DNA of 64,000 nt from Pseudomonas sp. HAR-UPW-AIA-41 (GCF_002304225.1 NZ_NSLB01000008.1:1-64000); one strand, 5' to 3'; positions 26,991 to 35,187 are shown, numbered from the stretch's first letter. The notes: generated by a model from the sequence alone, not told the origin. Made by a program: numbers and translations.

Positions 26991-27226
26991 TCTGGCAGTA
27001 CTACTTGAAGCAGGCAAGGGCTTGGCTCGGAGAACATTGGCCTTACTGTTTGGTATTAGGCTGTGGCGCTGCCCTTCTGCTGAAGGGGGCTGCAATCGGC
27101 TGGGGTTTTTCAAGTCGCCTGATGCATTCCGGACCAGGACAAGATTGGGGCATTCTCCCGCAGCGGGCACTGGGAGTAGTACTGATTGCGTTTGCCTGCA
27201 CAAAAACACTACGCCGCCGACCCTGA
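26987..27226 (+). CDS. Possible small protein coupled to creC
   Basis: A 79-codon ORF whose ATG overlaps the creC stop (ATGA), which is the main reason to believe it is translated. It has one hydrophobic stretch at about residues 20-37 (YCLVLGCGAALLLKGAAIG) and a basic C-terminus (KTLRRRP). No family is recognised. A rough hand count of 27001-27240 gives about 57% GC, below the neighbouring creC gene, and codon use is mixed. It could be a real small membrane protein, a decayed gene, or chance. Confidence 0.4.
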   Translation: MIWQYYLKQARAWLGEHWPYCLVLGCGAALLLKGAAIGWGFSSRLMHSGPGQDWGILPQRALGVVLIAFACTKTLRRRP

Positions 27227-27522
27227 ACCAGTCATTCGGCCATTTGCGCAGTGTGCCGACTTGAACTGTTATTAGCCGGCGGGCGCATTTGTCGCAGGGT
27301 GCTGTCGGGCGTATCCATGCCAGACTTTTGCGACAGTGATGAACGTATGGTCGGTGGCGTTACTCACCGCTCTGCCCTGATTTGGTGCTTGGCCGGTCAG
27401 TTGCTTGGCAAGCGGGCCTTCTGCGCGGGGGCTGGCCGAGTTGGCAAAAAATCTGCAGTTCATATTGCGCTGCTAAACAACAAGAAAGCCCAGTAGTAGT
27501 GGGCACGGCCCAGGAGTTCTGC
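27227..27522. other. Non-coding stretch before the CBS gene
   Basis: About 300 bases with no convincing gene, of visibly lower GC than the surroundings. Short open frames here lack ribosome sites and conserved features. It presumably holds the promoter of the CBS-domain gene; the only firm element is the CAGGAG ribosome site at 27511-27516. Confidence 0.4.
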
Positions 27523-27960
27523 ATGAAAAGCGTATCTGAGATCCTCAATAAGAAGGTGCTGCACACCAGTATCGTTAGTGTCACCCCGGAGACCAGTGTT
27601 TTAGAGGCCGTGACCATCATGGCCGACAGCGATATCAGCGCGCTGATGGTGATGTCGGGCGATACCGTCGAGGGCATCATCACCGAACGCGACTTTGTCC
27701 GCCGCGTTGCCCGTCTTGAGCGTTCGGCCTACGCCACTACCGTGGGTGAGGTGATGACCAGCAGCCTGATCACTGTAGGGCCCCAGGATCGCACCCGCTA
27801 CTGCATGCAGCTGATGATCGAGCGCAACCTGCGCCACCTGCCGGTGTTGGATAACGGCAAGCTGGTCGGTCTTCTGTCCATCCGTGACCTGGTCAAGGAT
27901 GTGGTGGCCGAGCAGGAAGGCCTGATCCAGCATCTGGAGCAGTACATCCGCGGCGAATAG
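27523..27960 (+). CDS. Small protein with two CBS domains
   Basis: A 145-residue cytoplasmic protein made of a tandem CBS pair: the first around VSVTPETSVLEAVTIMADS to GIITERDFVRRV, the second from VGEVMTSSLITVGPQDR to LVGLLSIRDLVKDV. Stand-alone CBS pairs bind adenine nucleotides and often act as energy or redox sensors. The start at 27523 has CAGGAG seven bases upstream. It lies between creC and creD, which are usually adjacent; a separate function is likely. Confidence 0.85.
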   Translation: MKSVSEILNKKVLHTSIVSVTPETSVLEAVTIMADSDISALMVMSGDTVEGIITERDFVRRVARLERSAYATTVGEVMTSSLITVGPQDRTRYCMQLMIERNLRHLPVLDNGKLVGLLSIRDLVKDVVAEQEGLIQHLEQYIRGE

Positions 27961-27985
27961 CTGTAGTGGTGAACGGCTTCGCCGC

Positions 27986-28001
27986 TTCACCTGTTCTGCA
28001 C
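27986..28001 (+). promoter_or_regulatory. Candidate Cre tag upstream of creD
   Basis: TTCAC-ctgttc-TGCAC, about 90 bases before the creD start, matches the CreB recognition form TTCAC-N6-TTCAC except for one base in the second half. creD is the classical CreB-regulated gene, so context supports it. Confidence 0.6.
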
Positions 28002-28090
28002 AGAATCTCCATGCTCGCTGCATAAAGCCTGCACGCCCGGACTGCACGCTCTCCCTATCGGCCCTGGGGCCACCCACAAGGAGAGCGAAG

Positions 28091-29428
28091 ATGAACCGAA
28101 ACTTGGGCATCAAACTGGGCGCTGTCGGCCTGTTGATTCTGTTGCTGATGATTCCGCTGCTGATGATCGACGGCATGGTCAGCGAGCGGCAGCGCCTGCG
28201 CGAGGGGGTGCTGGAAGATATCGCCAGCAGTTCCAGCCGCGCACAGCAGATCACCGGGCCGATTCTGGTGGTGCCTTACCGCAAGACCGTGCGCGAGTGG
28301 AAAACCCACGAGAAGACTGGCCAGCGCTATCTGGAAGAGCGCGAATACCGCGACCGCCTGTATTTCCTCCCGGAACGTTTTGCCGTTGATGGTGCTGTCA
28401 GCAGCGAGGCCCGCAGCCGCGGTATCTACCAGGCGCGCCTGTACCACAGCGACAGCCAGGTCAGCGGGCATTTCCAGGTGCCGGCGCAGTACGGCATCAG
28501 TGAAGATTTTGCCGATTACCGCTTCGATCCGGCGTTCCTCAGCATTGGCATCAGCGATATCCGTGGCATCGAGAATGATCTGCGCCTGCGCCTGAACGGC
28601 GCCGAGTTGCCCTTTGCCGCCGGCACCGCCGACAACCTGCTGAGCAATGGCGTGCATGCCCCGCTGCCGGCGCTGGATGTGGCCAGCGGCCAGCGTCTGG
28701 ACTTTGCCTTCCACCTCAAGCTGCAGGGCACCGGATCGCTGTCGGTGACTCCGGTGGGCCGCGATACGCAGGTGCAGCTGCGCTCCGACTGGCCGCATCC
28801 GAGCTTTGTCGGCGAGTTTCTGCCACAGCAGCGCGAGATCACCGCGCAAGGCTTCAGCGCACACTGGCAGACCAGCTTCTTCGCCACCAATCTGGAGGAA
28901 GTGCTGGCTGACTGCGTGAGCCGCGAACGCTGCCAGACCTTCGAACAGCGCTATTTCGGGGTCAGTTTTGTCGACCCGGTTGATCAGTACCTGAAGACCG
29001 AGCGGGCGATCAAATATGCCCTGCTTTTCATCGCCCTGACCTTCGCCGGCTTCTTCCTCTTCGAGGTACTCAAGCGTCTGGCGGTGCACCCGGTGCAGTA
29101 CGGTCTGGTGGGGCTGGCGCTGGCGCTGTTCTACCTGCTGCTGTTGTCGCTCTCCGAGCACCTGCCGTTTGCCCTGGCCTATGGCCTGTCCTCGGGCGCC
29201 TGCGTGCTGCTGCTGGCCATTTATCTGAGTGCCGTGCTGCACAGTGCCCTGCGCGGCGGGCTGTTCGGCCTGGCTCTGAGCCTGCTCTACGCGCTGCTTT
29301 ACGGCCTGCTCAGTGCCGAGGATTACGCCCTGCTGATGGGCTCGCTGCTGGTCTTTGCCTTGCTCGCCGGGGTGATGCTGCTGACCCGCAAGCTGGACTG
29401 GTACGCGCTGGGCAAGAGCCCGGCCTGA
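28091..29428 (+). CDS. creD: Inner membrane protein CreD
   Basis: A 445-residue inner-membrane protein. It has one helix near residues 9-26 (AVGLLILLLMIPLLMIDG), a large periplasmic domain to about residue 300, and then a cluster of five or six helices ending TRKLDWYALG. This layout and the SERQRLREGVLEDIASSSSR start fit CreD (450 residues in E. coli), which affects envelope integrity and colicin/beta-lactam phenotypes. AAGGAGAG precedes the ATG. It is separated from creC by about 1.1 kb. Confidence 0.9.
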   Translation: MNRNLGIKLGAVGLLILLLMIPLLMIDGMVSERQRLREGVLEDIASSSSRAQQITGPILVVPYRKTVREWKTHEKTGQRYLEEREYRDRLYFLPERFAVDGAVSSEARSRGIYQARLYHSDSQVSGHFQVPAQYGISEDFADYRFDPAFLSIGISDIRGIENDLRLRLNGAELPFAAGTADNLLSNGVHAPLPALDVASGQRLDFAFHLKLQGTGSLSVTPVGRDTQVQLRSDWPHPSFVGEFLPQQREITAQGFSAHWQTSFFATNLEEVLADCVSRERCQTFEQRYFGVSFVDPVDQYLKTERAIKYALLFIALTFAGFFLFEVLKRLAVHPVQYGLVGLALALFYLLLLSLSEHLPFALAYGLSSGACVLLLAIYLSAVLHSALRGGLFGLALSLLYALLYGLLSAEDYALLMGSLLVFALLAGVMLLTRKLDWYALGKSPA

Positions 29429-29447
29429 TCCCCCTTTCACCTGTTGC

Positions 29448-29471
29448 GGGTGTGGCCGGCTGGCCACACCC
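29448..29471 (+). repeat. Hairpin between creD and the small ORFs
   Basis: GGGTGTGGCC-ggct-GGCCACACCC is a perfect ten-base stem 20 bases after the creD stop and 13 bases before the next start codon. There is no T-tract, so it may slow or partly end transcription, or hold back translation of the next ORF. Confidence 0.6.
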
Positions 29472-29483
29472 CGGGAGCCTGTC

Positions 29484-29786
29484 ATGTGGTTATTCCTGCG
29501 ATTTTCCGCCTGTTATGCCCTGGCCCTGATTCTGGCGCTGGCGCTGCTGGTAACGCTGATGTTCTTCGCCCAGAACGACTGGATGCAGCTGCTGATTGGC
29601 AGCGGCAAGCCGCTTGCCCATCTGCTGCTGCAGGTTCTGCCCGAGGCCTTCTGGCACAGCCTGACCGGCCTGGAGGGGGCGGCCGGGCACCCCGCCGTGC
29701 GTTCGTTCCTGCAGCTGTGTGTGGCTCTGGCTCAGCTGGCGCTGTTGCCGGCGCTGGGCTTTTACCGCCTGTGGTACCGGGCATGA
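29484..29786 (+). CDS. Small membrane protein, unknown function
   Basis: A 100-residue protein with a hydrophobic N-terminal helix (ALALILALALLVTLMFFA), a middle part with an amphipathic helix, and a second hydrophobic helix near the C-terminus (LCVALAQLALLPALGFY). Two membrane passes are likely. No family is recognised. It follows creD after a hairpin, and its stop overlaps the next start (ATGA), the first of three overlaps in a row. Confidence 0.65.
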   Translation: MWLFLRFSACYALALILALALLVTLMFFAQNDWMQLLIGSGKPLAHLLLQVLPEAFWHSLTGLEGAAGHPAVRSFLQLCVALAQLALLPALGFYRLWYRA

Positions 29787-29902
29787 GCGGGCATATCGGT
29801 TTGCGCGAGGACGCACGGGTTGGTGCACGGTTGGCGGCGCGCATCGCCCGGCTGTTTGCCCCAAGGGTGCAAAGCCGTCCTCTGCCGGGGGTGAAGTCAT
29901 GA
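29783..29902 (+). CDS. 39-residue ORF, overlapped at both ends
   Basis: An ORF of 39 codons (MSGHIGLREDARVGARL...) starting inside the stop of the preceding gene (ATGA) and ending inside the start of the following gene (ATGA). It encodes a basic, Arg- and Ala-rich, probably helical peptide without a clear membrane segment. It is too short for routine gene calling; the double overlap is the only support. It may be a true small protein, or merely a passage for ribosomes coupling the genes on either side. Confidence 0.45.
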   Translation: MSGHIGLREDARVGARLAARIARLFAPRVQSRPLPGVKS

Positions 29903-30156
29903 GCCGGTTTGGCAGCGGATTGCAGGGGGCTTTTCTGGGACTGAATGCCGCCTACCTGCTGACATTGCTGCTCGGCGTCTGGCTGCGTGGCTGGCCGCTG
30001 AATCCGTTCTTCGCCGGCGTGGCTCTGCTGGGGCTGGGTTTGCAGCGGCTGAGTTGGCCACTGCTGCTGCCTTCCCGGCGCGGGGGCTACCGGGTGTCAG
30101 CGCTGATCACCGGATCGCTGGTGCTGCTGGCCTGGGGGTTGTATGGCTATTTCTGA
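29899..30156 (+). CDS. Small membrane protein, unknown function
   Basis: An 85-residue protein with three hydrophobic stretches: GAFLGLNAAYLLTLLLGVWL, FFAGVALLGLGLQ and SALITGSLVLLAWGLYGYF, the last reaching the C-terminus. It is probably an integral inner-membrane protein. The ATG at 29899 overlaps the stop of the 39-codon ORF. It overlaps the next gene by 14 bases. No family is recognised. Confidence 0.65.
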   Translation: MSRFGSGLQGAFLGLNAAYLLTLLLGVWLRGWPLNPFFAGVALLGLGLQRLSWPLLLPSRRGGYRVSALITGSLVLLAWGLYGYF

Positions 30157-30673
30157 TCGCGGCAGGCGCCTGCTGCGCGGCATTGCACGGGGCCTGCTGT
30201 ACAGCCTGCAGACGCTGCTCGCGCTGCTGCTGGTGTTCTATCTGCTGTTCAAGGGATTCGAGCGGGAGCATTTCCGTCAGGCGCTGCCGGCGCAGATCGA
30301 GCCGGCCGGGCTGATCCTGATCGATGGCATGAGCGGTTTCCGCGAAGGCTGTGGCGTGGCGGTCTGGCGCCTGAGCGAAAAAACGGCGGCCGGTTTGCAG
30401 CAGCAGGGTCTGGGTTATCTGCAGTCGGCGCGGCAGGCACGGGGCTATGCGGAGCCCTACTACCGCTACGGGCCCTGGCGGGCAACGCCGCTGTCCGAGG
30501 CGCAAAGTATGGATGGCTGGTTGCCGCTGGGTTGTGCCGATGCGCCGGCGGCATTGCAGGAGCAGATCCTGCGCGGAGCACAGGGCGGGCAGGGCTATTA
30601 CAGCGAGAAGGACGAGGCTGTGCTGCTGGTGTTGCCTGCAGCGCGTCTGATTGTCTTTGCCTACAACGGCTGA
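30143..30673 (+). CDS. Membrane-anchored hypothetical protein
   Basis: A 176-residue protein with one N-terminal membrane helix at about residues 17-42 (LLYSLQTLLALLLVFYLLF), then a soluble domain with two Cys (REGCGV, LGCADA), probably periplasmic by the positive-inside rule. The soluble part contains Tyr-rich YAEPYYRYGPW. Last of the run of short genes behind creD; it overlaps the preceding ORF by 14 bases. Function unknown. Its linkage to creD suggests an envelope role but that is inference only. Confidence 0.7.
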   Translation: MAISDRGRRLLRGIARGLLYSLQTLLALLLVFYLLFKGFEREHFRQALPAQIEPAGLILIDGMSGFREGCGVAVWRLSEKTAAGLQQQGLGYLQSARQARGYAEPYYRYGPWRATPLSEAQSMDGWLPLGCADAPAALQEQILRGAQGGQGYYSEKDEAVLLVLPAARLIVFAYNG

Positions 30674-30768
30674 CGCTCTGCTGCGGGCGTTCCAGGCCGC
30701 GCTGGATTATCCTAGGCAGACCAGCTGGCCATTGGCCAGCGAATGATTCGGTACAGGACAACGGCGAA

Positions 30769-32013
30769 ATGGCGCTCAAACGCATTCCGGTCAGCGAAGC
30801 GGCGGTGGGCATGTTTGTTCACGAGCTGTGCGGCTCGTGGATGGATCATCCCTTCTGGACGCCGCGCTTTCTGCTCAAGGACGAACGCGACCTCGGCCGC
30901 CTGCAGGGCAGCGCGGTGCGGGAGCTGTGGATCGACACCGACAAGGGGCTGGACGTCGAGGGCGGACAGAGTGTCGAGGAGGTCGAGGCCGATACAGAGG
31001 CGGTGCTGCTGGCGGCCGCCCAGCCGTTGCCGGCACCACCCAAGCCGGGGATGGACGAAGAAATCGGCCGTGCCCTGAAGTTTTGTGGCTATGCCCGCGA
31101 GCAGCTCGACGAACTGTTCGATACCGTGCGTCAGGGGGGCGCGCTGGACAAGACCGCAGCGCTGGAGCTGGTGGATGAGGTCAGCGCCTCGCTGGATCGC
31201 CATCCCCATGCCCTGATCAGTCTGGCGCGGCTGCGCACGGCCAGCGAGTACTCGGCCATGCATGCCCTGGCGGTGAGTGCGCTGATGGTGGCGCTGGCCC
31301 GTCAGCTCGGGCTGGCCGAGAAGCTGGTGCGCGAAGCCGGGCTGGCCGGCCTGCTGCACGACATCGGCGAGATCATCATGCCGCCGGAGCTGCTGAACAA
31401 TCCGGGCAAGCTGAGCAAGATCGATATCAGCATGCTTCGCGATCATCCCCGTGCCGGGGTAGACCTGCTCAAACAGATGCCGGGTATCAGTGCCGCGGTG
31501 CTGGATGTCTGTCTGCACCACCACGAGCGTCAGGACGGCAGCGGCTATCCCGATGCGCTCAAGGGCGACAAGACCGGCCTGCTGGCCAAGATGTGTGCGG
31601 TGTGTGACGTGTATGACGCCATCAGCTCCGACCGCCCGTACCAGAAGGGCCTGGGACCGGCCGAGTCGATCCGCAAGATGGCCGAGTGGAGCAAACTGCA
31701 GTTTGACGAGCGTGTGTTTCAGGCCTTCGTCAAGGCGCTTGGCATCTACCCGGTGGGCTCGCTGGTGCGCCTGGAAAGCGGACGCCTGGCGGTGGTGCTG
31801 GAGCAGGACGAGCAGTCGCTGCTCACACCCAAGGTCAAGGTGTTCTTCTCCGCCCGCTCGAAGACCCCGCTGCCGCAGGTGGTGCTGGAGCTGGCCAAGC
31901 TGGGCGGGCAGGAGAAGATCGTCGGCCGCGAGTCGGTGGAGGAGTGGGGCTTCAACAACTTCGACGAGCTGTGGTCGGGTGAGCGCAAGGGCACTCTGTC
32001 GCTTTTCTCGTAA
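30769..32013 (+). CDS. HD-GYP domain protein with DUF3391
   Basis: A 414-residue cytoplasmic protein. Residues 1-60 match DUF3391 (MFVHELCGSWMDHPFW), followed by a linker and an HD-GYP domain near residues 150-300. The HD motif reads LLHDIGEI (HDIGE, where most members have HDIGK) and the GYP part is intact (HHHERQDGSGYP). HD-GYP proteins hydrolyse cyclic-di-GMP, affecting biofilm and motility. The Lys-to-Glu change might reduce activity. The start at 30769 agrees with the DUF3391 consensus (LKRIPVSEAAVGMFV). Confidence 0.88.
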   Translation: MALKRIPVSEAAVGMFVHELCGSWMDHPFWTPRFLLKDERDLGRLQGSAVRELWIDTDKGLDVEGGQSVEEVEADTEAVLLAAAQPLPAPPKPGMDEEIGRALKFCGYAREQLDELFDTVRQGGALDKTAALELVDEVSASLDRHPHALISLARLRTASEYSAMHALAVSALMVALARQLGLAEKLVREAGLAGLLHDIGEIIMPPELLNNPGKLSKIDISMLRDHPRAGVDLLKQMPGISAAVLDVCLHHHERQDGSGYPDALKGDKTGLLAKMCAVCDVYDAISSDRPYQKGLGPAESIRKMAEWSKLQFDERVFQAFVKALGIYPVGSLVRLESGRLAVVLEQDEQSLLTPKVKVFFSARSKTPLPQVVLELAKLGGQEKIVGRESVEEWGFNNFDELWSGERKGTLSLFS

Positions 32014-32018
32014 TCGCC

Positions 32019-32720
32019 TTACCAGGCCGACTGTTGCTGACGGCGCTTCCAGCGCGCCAGGGCGTCGCTTAAGGCGTAGGCGCTGTCGAGGCCTTGGCGG
32101 CGGGCGCGGCTGAACAGGATCAGGGCCAGCTCGGCGGTGGCCAGAGCGTCGGCATAGGCATTATGCCGTTGCAGGTTGGCCAGGCCGAAGAAGCTCATCC
32201 AGTCGTCCAGGCCGCCTTTGCTCAGCCCGGCCTGCGGGCACAGCATCGGGGCCAGATCCGCCAGGTCGAGAAAGGGATGGCGCAGCTTGTAGTTGAATTC
32301 TTCCTTGAGTGCGCGGGCGAGCATCTGCTGGTCGAAGGGCGCATGGAAGGCCAGCAGCGGCCGCTCGCCCAGGTATTCCATGAAGGCCAGCAGGGCCTCG
32401 GCCGGTGTCAGTCCCGCCGCCAGTTCGCTGGGCGAGATGCCGTGCAGCAGCACGCTGTCGCCCAGGTGCTGCTGGTCGCGGTTGAGGGTGCAGGTAAAGC
32501 CATCGGCCAGGCCGATGCTGTTGCCCTCGATGGCAACGGCGCCGATCGACAGCAGCAGATCGCGCTGCAGGTTGAGCCCGGTGCTTTCCACATCCAGTAC
32601 GACCCATTGCTGCTGGCTCAGTGGTTGCTGGCTCAGCTCGGCAGCGGCCGGCAGGGCCTGCAGACGGGCCATCAGGGCCCCGTCGGTCCGGGCCTTGCCC
32701 CAGGCAAACAGGCGCTTCAT
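32019..32720 (-). CDS. 3'-5' exonuclease, DnaQ-like (DEDDh)
   Basis: A 233-residue exonuclease. Exo I is VVLDVESTGL (Asp and Glu), Exo II is LAFHAPFDQQML (Asp), and Exo III is RHNAYADALATAEL (His and Asp), giving the DEDDh class. It resembles the epsilon proofreading fold but lacks the polymerase-binding C-terminus, so it is probably a stand-alone exonuclease rather than DnaQ. Its start overlaps the stop of the CBS/DUF294 protein by four bases, a pairing that recurs in Pseudomonas and suggests linked roles in nucleotide or nucleic-acid handling. Confidence 0.87.
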   Translation of the reverse strand: MKRLFAWGKARTDGALMARLQALPAAAELSQQPLSQQQWVVLDVESTGLNLQRDLLLSIGAVAIEGNSIGLADGFTCTLNRDQQHLGDSVLLHGISPSELAAGLTPAEALLAFMEYLGERPLLAFHAPFDQQMLARALKEEFNYKLRHPFLDLADLAPMLCPQAGLSKGGLDDWMSFFGLANLQRHNAYADALATAELALILFSRARRQGLDSAYALSDALARWKRRQQQSAW

Positions 32721-34654
32721 AGCTGGTAGCGCAGCGCCAGGCTGCTCTGCAGGCGCTGCGCCTGGCGGAAGGATTCACGCAGGATGCGGCGGTCGAGGTG
32801 GTTCAGTTCATCAGGATCGAGGCGATTGCTGAAGTCCTGCTCCGCACGCGCCTGCAACTGGTGCTGGTGCAGTCGGGTGAGCTGGATGAACTGGTAGGCC
32901 TCGTCGAAGGCCGCGCCATCCTGAGCGTCGATCACGCCGCGTTCGATCAGTCCGCGCAGTCGCTCCAGGGTGTTGCAGGCAGCTACGCCATGGCTCAGGG
33001 CGAGCAGGCGGGCACCGTCGACGAAGGGGGTCAGGCCCTGCACCTTGAGATCGAGGGTGTGCTTGGCCTCGCCATGCCTGGCCAGCGCGAAGTCACGCAG
33101 CAGGCCACCCAGTGGCGGCTTCTGGCGCAGTGCGCTCTCGGCCAGCAGACGCTGGAAGATGCTGTTGTCGGCGACCTCGGCGAGGATCTGCTGGCGCAGG
33201 GCTTCGGCACCGCTGTCGTCGCCCCAGACCGCGCGCAGGTCGAAATAGATGGTCGAGCCGAGCAGGCTGTCCGGGGTCGCCTCGCGGATAAAGGCGGAGA
33301 AGCGCCGCGACCATTCCTGGCGGGACAGACACAGCTGCGGATTGCTGGCCATGACATTGCCCTTGCACAGGCTGAAGCCACAGTCGGCCAGGGCCTGATT
33401 GATCCGTCCTGCCAGCGGTAGCAGGCGGGTGCGGATCTGTGCCGCCTCGGCGTCGTCTCTGGCGTCGAACAGCAGGCCGTTGTCCTGGTCGGTGTGCAGG
33501 GTCTGTTCGCCGCGTGCTTCGCTGCCGAACACCAGCCAGGTGAAGGGAATGCCGGGATCGCCGGCTTCCTCCAGCACCAGTTCGATGACCCGTTTGACCG
33601 TGTGGTCGTTGAGCAGGGTGATCAGGCGGGTGATCTGCATGGCGGTGGCGCCGTGCGCCAGCATGCGCTCGACCAGCTGACGGATGTCCTCGCGCAGAGC
33701 CGCCAGGGTTTCCAGGCGGCCGGCATGGCGGATGGTGCGGGCCAGGTGCACCAGATCGACACGCTGCAGGGAAAACAGGTCGCGCTCGGACAAGACCCCT
33801 GTCAGGCGGCCGTCACGTACAAGGCATATGTGCGCAATATGCCGCTCGGTCATCGCCAGAGCGGCGTCGAAGGCTGTGGCATCGGGCGGCAGGTGGAAGG
33901 GCGACTGGGTCATCAGTTCGGCGATTGGCCGGTCCAGTTCGCTTTGCTGGCCAGCATCGAGATTGGCGATCAGGCGGCGCAGGTCGCGCAGGGTGAAGAT
34001 GCCGTGGGGACGCGCCTCGGCATCGACAATCACGATGCTGCCGACCTGCTGTTCGTGCATCAGTTTCACGGCCTGCCGCAGCGGCAGATCACCCTGGCAA
34101 CTGATCGGCTGGCGCGGTGCCAGTTCGTCCAGACGGGCATCCAGCGAGTACTGAGCACCAAGATTCTCGGCGGCTCTCAGTTGTAGCTGTTGGTTGACTT
34201 GGTCGAGCAGGCCACTAACGCCTCGAAGCGCAAAATTACGAAATGGCACGGAGAGAGCAAAGAGACGGGCGAAGGCAGCTTTGTCGAGCTGCAGGAAGAA
34301 AGAGTCTTCTGCGGCGATGTGCGCGGTGCGCGTCGCCCGCTCACCAAGCAGGGCGGCCAGTGGGAAGCATTCGCCGGTGCTGATCTCGAAGGTGTTTTCC
34401 TCGGCGACACCCTGTTGCCGGGCGCCGACCACACGGCCCTGTTTGACGATATGGAAGTGGCTGACCGGGCCCTGCTCTGGGCTGACGATAACCTCGCCGG
34501 CGGCATGGAAAACCAGTCGGGCCTGTTCCAGCAAAAAAGCCAGGTGGGCAGTGTCCATCTGGTTGAAAGGGGGATATTTGCGCAGGAACTCCAGGTGACC
34601 CTGCAGATTCTGCTGCACGGCCAGTTTGCCGAGGGGGGAAGTCTGCGTCGCCAT
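32717..34654 (-). CDS. cNMP-binding, CBS and DUF294 nucleotidyltransferase-like protein
   Basis: A 645-residue cytoplasmic protein. Domains in order: cyclic-nucleotide-binding-like (residues ~20-150, with GECFPLAALLGERATRTA), two CBS domains (~175-300: FTLRDLRRLI, VLSERDLFSL), a DUF294 nucleotidyltransferase-like domain (~330-470, WLVFGSEARGEQTLHTDQD with the GS and paired Asp), and a helical C-terminal DUF294 domain. The GSEARGEQT motif is the nucleotidyltransferase G-S-x-A-R-G form. It probably senses cyclic or adenine nucleotides and regulates or modifies a partner. The start at 34654 precedes the conserved start. Coupled to the exonuclease gene. Confidence 0.87.
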   Translation of the reverse strand: MATQTSPLGKLAVQQNLQGHLEFLRKYPPFNQMDTAHLAFLLEQARLVFHAAGEVIVSPEQGPVSHFHIVKQGRVVGARQQGVAEENTFEISTGECFPLAALLGERATRTAHIAAEDSFFLQLDKAAFARLFALSVPFRNFALRGVSGLLDQVNQQLQLRAAENLGAQYSLDARLDELAPRQPISCQGDLPLRQAVKLMHEQQVGSIVIVDAEARPHGIFTLRDLRRLIANLDAGQQSELDRPIAELMTQSPFHLPPDATAFDAALAMTERHIAHICLVRDGRLTGVLSERDLFSLQRVDLVHLARTIRHAGRLETLAALREDIRQLVERMLAHGATAMQITRLITLLNDHTVKRVIELVLEEAGDPGIPFTWLVFGSEARGEQTLHTDQDNGLLFDARDDAEAAQIRTRLLPLAGRINQALADCGFSLCKGNVMASNPQLCLSRQEWSRRFSAFIREATPDSLLGSTIYFDLRAVWGDDSGAEALRQQILAEVADNSIFQRLLAESALRQKPPLGGLLRDFALARHGEAKHTLDLKVQGLTPFVDGARLLALSHGVAACNTLERLRGLIERGVIDAQDGAAFDEAYQFIQLTRLHQHQLQARAEQDFSNRLDPDELNHLDRRILRESFRQAQRLQSSLALRYQL

Positions 34655-34753
34655 GCTCAAGGCCTCTTGCCGGTTCCTTCCAGCATCAACCGTGGCCTCT
34701 GAGAGTGCTATTGAACTTTGGTCGCAGGCTGATTCTGTCCGGCCCATAAATGA

Positions 34754-34773
34754 ACAAGCCGCCCGTAGGCGGC
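34754..34773 (-). terminator. Terminator of the chemoreceptor-porin operon
   Basis: Read on the minus strand, GCCGCC-tacg-GGCGGC is followed by TTGTT, a short intrinsic terminator about 18 bases past the PstS-like gene. Confidence 0.65.
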
Positions 34774-34791
34774 CTGTCCAGTGGGGCGCGG

Positions 34792-35187
34792 TCAGGGCAG
34801 GGTGAACAGCACCTTGACCGCCGGAGTAACCGATGCGGCATCGACATAACCGATGGCATCGGCCTCGGCGCCGACCTTGGCAACCACGGCGGCATCATCG
34901 GCCACGGTGGGCAGCGGTTGGCCCTTGCCGGTGAAGACCAGCCCGGACCAGTAGGCCTTGAGCTGGGCTTCGTTCTTGCTGGTGACAGCGGTGTAGAACT
35001 TGTCCTTGGTCGGGGTCCAGTCCTTGATGTCGACGCCTTTGAGGGACTTGTCCTTACCCAGGAAGATGTTGGCCACATCGGCCTGGGAGGGCGCGGCGCT
35101 GGCGCCGGCATTGACGATCACGGCGACTTCCGCCTGGGCCAGCGAGGCGCAGCCCAGCAGAGCGAGAGCACTAAGCAGCTTGTTCAT
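34792..35187 (-). CDS. Small PstS-like periplasmic binding protein
   Basis: A 131-residue exported protein: signal peptide to about residue 19 (ending LAQAEV), then VIVNAGASAAPSQADVANIFLGK, the opening strand-helix of phosphate-ABC-type binding proteins, with ADAIGYVDAAS near the end. At this length it is about a third of PstS and corresponds to single-domain members of the family; ligand unknown. It is the last gene of a three-gene leftward operon (chemoreceptor, porin, this gene), 11 bases after the porin, followed by a terminator. No permease genes are present, so a sensory or scavenging role with the porin is plausible. Confidence 0.8.
   Translation of the reverse strand: MNKLLSALALLGCASLAQAEVAVIVNAGASAAPSQADVANIFLGKDKSLKGVDIKDWTPTKDKFYTAVTSKNEAQLKAYWSGLVFTGKGQPLPTVADDAAVVAKVGAEADAIGYVDAASVTPAVKVLFTLP

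Noticed and set aside
27251..27496. 81-codon ORF before the CBS gene
   Set aside because: It has no ribosome site, no coupling to neighbours and no recognisable features; chance is the simplest explanation.
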